DNA from: Curvivirga sp965219885
GTDB lineage: Bacteria > Pseudomonadota > Alphaproteobacteria > UBA8366 > Aestuariispiraceae
Length of the DNA stretch: 64,000 nucleotides
Direction: 5' to 3'
Assembly (NCBI RefSeq): GCF_965219885.1
Contig: NZ_CBDCOT010000009.1
Location: 2,294,001 to 2,358,000 of the forward strand
Shown here: piece by piece, positions 61,975 to 64,000 of the stretch
How the letters are laid out: the number at the start of each line of letters is the position of its first letter
Position numbering within the stretch: position 1 is the stretch's first letter
Notes under the pieces: generated by a model
Told to the model about the DNA's origin: nothing
Seen by the model: only the letters and a program-made list of their open reading frames with translations
The model's database searches: none
Made by a program: the position numbers and the translations under genes

Positions 61975-62157
61975 AGGGGACGACGTGATCTGCGCTGACG
62001 CGTGAATTCATACAACTATCCCGGGGGCTATAACTTTTCCTTAGGGAACTGCCTCTGGTCGGATCGTGGTCCGGCTACCGTGGTGCCCACCTGACTTGTC
62101 AGGCTCCGGAGGATTTTAAAATGGACACGGCAGAGGTGGACACGTCACGATTATTTT
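61975..62157 (+). ncRNA. ssrS: Probable 6S RNA
   Basis: A non-coding stretch directly upstream of fau (5-formyltetrahydrofolate cyclo-ligase), the classic location of 6S RNA. It has paired segments as expected: a long arm GTGCCCACCT (about 62083-62092) with AGGTGGACAC (about 62135-62144), an apical CCTGA/TCAGG hairpin, and a CTCCGGAGGATTTTAAAATG segment resembling the CCGAGAAGCCTTAAAACTG part of E. coli 6S. A possible closing helix is CGTGA with TCACG. A T-rich stretch follows. Boundaries are uncertain by tens of bases and the full central bubble is not proven by eye. 6S binds RNA polymerase in stationary phase. Confidence 0.66.
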
Positions 62158-62197
62158 TAAAGGCATCTATGAAAACGCCTTTATAAGGATATTGAAT

Positions 62198-62776
62198 ATG
62201 TCTTTGCCATTAGCAGAAGTTAAACAAGCAGCCCGCAAAGCGGCTTCCAAAATTCGTAAAGAAGTTGCCGCACAAGATGATGGTTCTGCCTCTCTTGAGA
62301 TATTTGCGCAATTACAAGAAGCTGGCTTGTTTAAAGATGGTCTTGTGATTTCAGGTTTTTTACCGATCGGGTCAGAAATTGATACACGTCCGATTTTGGA
62401 AAAATGCCGTGAGCTCGGCATGGTTATTTCCCTGCCATGTGTAGAAGCAGTTGATGCGCCTTTGACTTTCCGTAAATGGCATCCAGATGATGAACTGGTG
62501 AAAGAAAGCTTTGGGACCATGGCACCTGCACCAAGCGCAGAAGAAGTACAGCCGGATATTATTCTATCCCCCATGTTGGCATTTGACCGTGAAGGTTTCC
62601 GTTTGGGCTATGGCGGTGGTTTTTATGATCGCTCCCTTGAAAAATTACGTAAGGTAAAATCTACCGTGGCAATTGGTGTTGCTTATGCTGGGCAAGAAAT
62701 TGACGCTGTGCCACATGACCATCTGGATCAACCGTTGGATATGGTGGTCACGGAAAAGGAAGTGATACGACCATGA
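62198..62776 (+). CDS. fau: 5-formyltetrahydrofolate cyclo-ligase
   Basis: This enzyme (192 residues from ATG 62198) converts 5-formyl-THF to 5,10-methenyl-THF with ATP. It has the family end motif LGYGGGFYDRSLEKLR and VPHDHLDQPLDMVVTEKEV. AAGGAT lies 8 bases before the ATG; a TTG two codons earlier is less likely. Its gene follows the probable 6S RNA and overlaps the YmdB-type gene by 4 bases (ATGA). Confidence 0.92.
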   Translation: MSLPLAEVKQAARKAASKIRKEVAAQDDGSASLEIFAQLQEAGLFKDGLVISGFLPIGSEIDTRPILEKCRELGMVISLPCVEAVDAPLTFRKWHPDDELVKESFGTMAPAPSAEEVQPDIILSPMLAFDREGFRLGYGGGFYDRSLEKLRKVKSTVAIGVAYAGQEIDAVPHDHLDQPLDMVVTEKEVIRP

Positions 62777-63594
62777 GATTTCTGTTTCTAGGGGATATTG
62801 TCGGCAAGGCGGGTCGTCGTGCTGTTCAGGATTATTTGCCGGATTTACGTGACGAATTAAAACTGGATTTCGTTGTGGCGAATGGCGAAAACGCCGCCCA
62901 TGGATTTGGTTTAACGGAAAGCACGGCAAACGATTTGTTTGATGCAGGTGTGGATTCTATCACATCCGGTAACCATGCTTGGGACAAGATCGAAGTCATT
63001 GGTTTGATGGAACGTGATGACCGTATCATTCGTCCGGCTAATTTTGCCGAAGGCTCACCGGGTAAGGGCGGGGCGGTTTACCAAACACCATCTGGTCATT
63101 CGATCCTTGTGATTAACATCATGGGGCGTTTGTTTATGGAGCCTCTTGATAATCCATGGGAAGCCTTGGATCGGTTATTGCCACCAGGCTTGCCGGGGGA
63201 TTATGGGCTGGATGCAGTTTTGGTGGATTTCCATGCGGAAGCCACGTCTGAAAAATATACTTGCGGTCATTATTGTGACGGACGTGCAAGCCTAGTGGTT
63301 GGTACACATACCCATGTGCCAACGGGGGATGCGCAAATCCTTGAAAATGGAACCGGCTATCAAACTGACGCGGGCATGTGCGGGGATTATGATTCCATTA
63401 TTGGTATGGGCAAGGAAGAATGTCTGGCGCGTAATACAGGCACAATCCCTAAACCACGTCTTTCTCCTGCTGAAGGGGATGGTACCTTATGCGGTGTTTT
63501 TGTGGAAACGGATCCCAAAACTGGTTTGGCATCGCGCTGTGAATCGGTTCGTGTTGGACCGCGTTTGCATCGCGCTGTGCCAATCGTAGATTAA
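62773..63594 (+). CDS. YmdB-type metallophosphoesterase (TIGR00282 family)
   Basis: A 273-residue calcineurin-like phosphoesterase. Metal ligands are in FLGDIVGKAGRRAVQ, ANGENAAHGFGL, SGNHAWDK, DFHAEATSEK and GTHTHVPTGD, with TDAGMCGDYDSIIGM near the end. Relatives hydrolyse cyclic nucleotides or influence RNA turnover in Bacillus; the substrate here is unknown. The start ATGA overlaps the fau stop. yebC follows after about 165 bases. Confidence 0.92.
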   Translation: MRFLFLGDIVGKAGRRAVQDYLPDLRDELKLDFVVANGENAAHGFGLTESTANDLFDAGVDSITSGNHAWDKIEVIGLMERDDRIIRPANFAEGSPGKGGAVYQTPSGHSILVINIMGRLFMEPLDNPWEALDRLLPPGLPGDYGLDAVLVDFHAEATSEKYTCGHYCDGRASLVVGTHTHVPTGDAQILENGTGYQTDAGMCGDYDSIIGMGKEECLARNTGTIPKPRLSPAEGDGTLCGVFVETDPKTGLASRCESVRVGPRLHRAVPIVD

Positions 63595-63758
63595 TTTATT
63601 TTTCAGGACTGGCGGAAAACTCGGCCTTTTCTGTGTTCACCATGAAAAAATAGATGACAAATGGCTGGTATTTAGTAAAACAGCCACAGTGAATTTGCGC
63701 GCGAGTATATATCTTGCGACGTTGACGAAGAATTTTAAGTAAGGTGAGGATCGAACCT
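63595..63758. other. Intergenic region between the YmdB-type gene and yebC
   Basis: 164 bases with no coding signal. A ribosome site AAGGTGAGGA ends it before yebC. I see no clear terminator or operator. Confidence 0.4.
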
Positions 63759-64000
63759 ATGGCAGGTCATTCCAAGTTTAAGAACATTATGCATCGCAAA
63801 GGCGCGCAAGATAAGAAGCGCGCAGGTCTATTTGCGAAATTGTCCAAAGAGATCATGATCGCAGCGAAAATGGGCGGCGATGATCCGGATTCCAACGCAC
63901 GTTTGCGTTTGGCGATTGCGACAGCACGTTCCAACTCTATGCCTAAAGACAATATCCAACGTGCGGTACAAAAAGGTGCCGGCGGTGGCGAAGCGGATTT
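63759..64000 (+). CDS. yebC: YebC/PmpR-family regulatory protein, N-terminal part (cut by window edge)
   Basis: Only about the first 80 residues are visible. They match YebC fully: MAGHSKFKNIMHRKGAQDKKR, then FAKLSKEIMIAAKMGGDDPDSNARLRLAI and MPKDNIQRAVQKGAGG. Family members act as transcription or translation regulators, some helping ribosomes at proline stretches. In alphaproteobacteria it usually stands upstream of the ruvCAB genes, which probably follow outside the window. GAGGA precedes the ATG by 9 bases. Confidence 0.95.
   Translation, partial: MAGHSKFKNIMHRKGAQDKKRAGLFAKLSKEIMIAAKMGGDDPDSNARLRLAIATARSNSMPKDNIQRAVQKGAGGGEAD

Noticed and set aside
61975..62157. SRP (4.5S) RNA instead of 6S
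   Set aside because: GTCAGGCTCCGGA resembles part of the SRP motif, but GGAAGCAGCC is missing and the position before fau favours 6S.

Overview
This window reads as the chromosome of a free-living, low-to-mid-GC alphaproteobacterium, probably marine and of a Rhodospirillales-like lineage. The lineage call is inference from several markers: a permuted two-piece tmRNA gene, an alpha-type SspB, the DivK-PleD pair next to rpmG, a Usg-family protein, DinB with an N-terminal zinc ribbon, DUF2336 and DUF465 proteins, a type II lumazine synthase under an FMN riboswitch, and the gene orders pyrB-pyrC-plsY-dprA-topA-rnr and 6S RNA-fau-ymdB-yebC. Almost everything is chromosomal core. I see no prophage, insertion sequence, CRISPR array, tRNA or rRNA.

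Layout. 1-2.8 kb: the start of folA (leftward), then a rightward sterol-desaturase-family hydroxylase, a DUF2141 protein and thyA. 2.8-9 kb: katG, the two-piece ssrA, a TPR-sulfotransferase, an orphan periplasmic binding protein and sspB. 9-18.5 kb: fumarase, a subtilase, rarD, a VOC protein, a diguanylate cyclase, a 2-hydroxyacid dehydrogenase, dinB and a ROK kinase. 18.5-34.3 kb: divK-pleD rightward, then a long leftward block (DUF465, rpmG, NUDIX, S41 protease, rnr, topA, DUF2336, dprA, plsY, pyrC, pyrB). 34.3-42.1 kb: a ferredoxin-reductase-like enzyme with its TetR regulator, an AEC carrier, ruvX, cytochrome c', a PAS protein and gatCAB. 42.1-51.2 kb: two lipoproteins, a sensor kinase, a 63-residue duplicated peptide, a methyltransferase, an adrenodoxin-type ferredoxin reductase and pyruvate carboxylase. 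51.2-57 kb: an acetyltransferase, a trimethylamine/dimethylamine dehydrogenase-like flavoprotein, two more orphan binding proteins, a duplicated lipoprotein and Usg. 57-64 kb: groESL with two CIRCE operators, an acidic hypothetical protein, the FMN riboswitch with ribH, a GFA protein, a probable 6S RNA, fau, a YmdB-type phosphoesterase and the start of yebC.

Functional links. tmRNA and SspB tag stalled products and deliver them to ClpXP. DivK and PleD are cell-cycle and c-di-GMP regulators, with an exact CtrA-type box in the intergenic region upstream. folA and thyA form the thymidylate cycle. PyrB and a PyrC lacking the HxH metal motif probably form one complex. The most unusual leads are the TMA/DMA-dehydrogenase-like enzyme, the duplicated small proteins, the TPR-sulfotransferase, a 13-codon leader with a perfect Shine-Dalgarno upstream of gatC, and a TetR palindrome. 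I did not find a multigene cassette that I could defend as a wholly new system.
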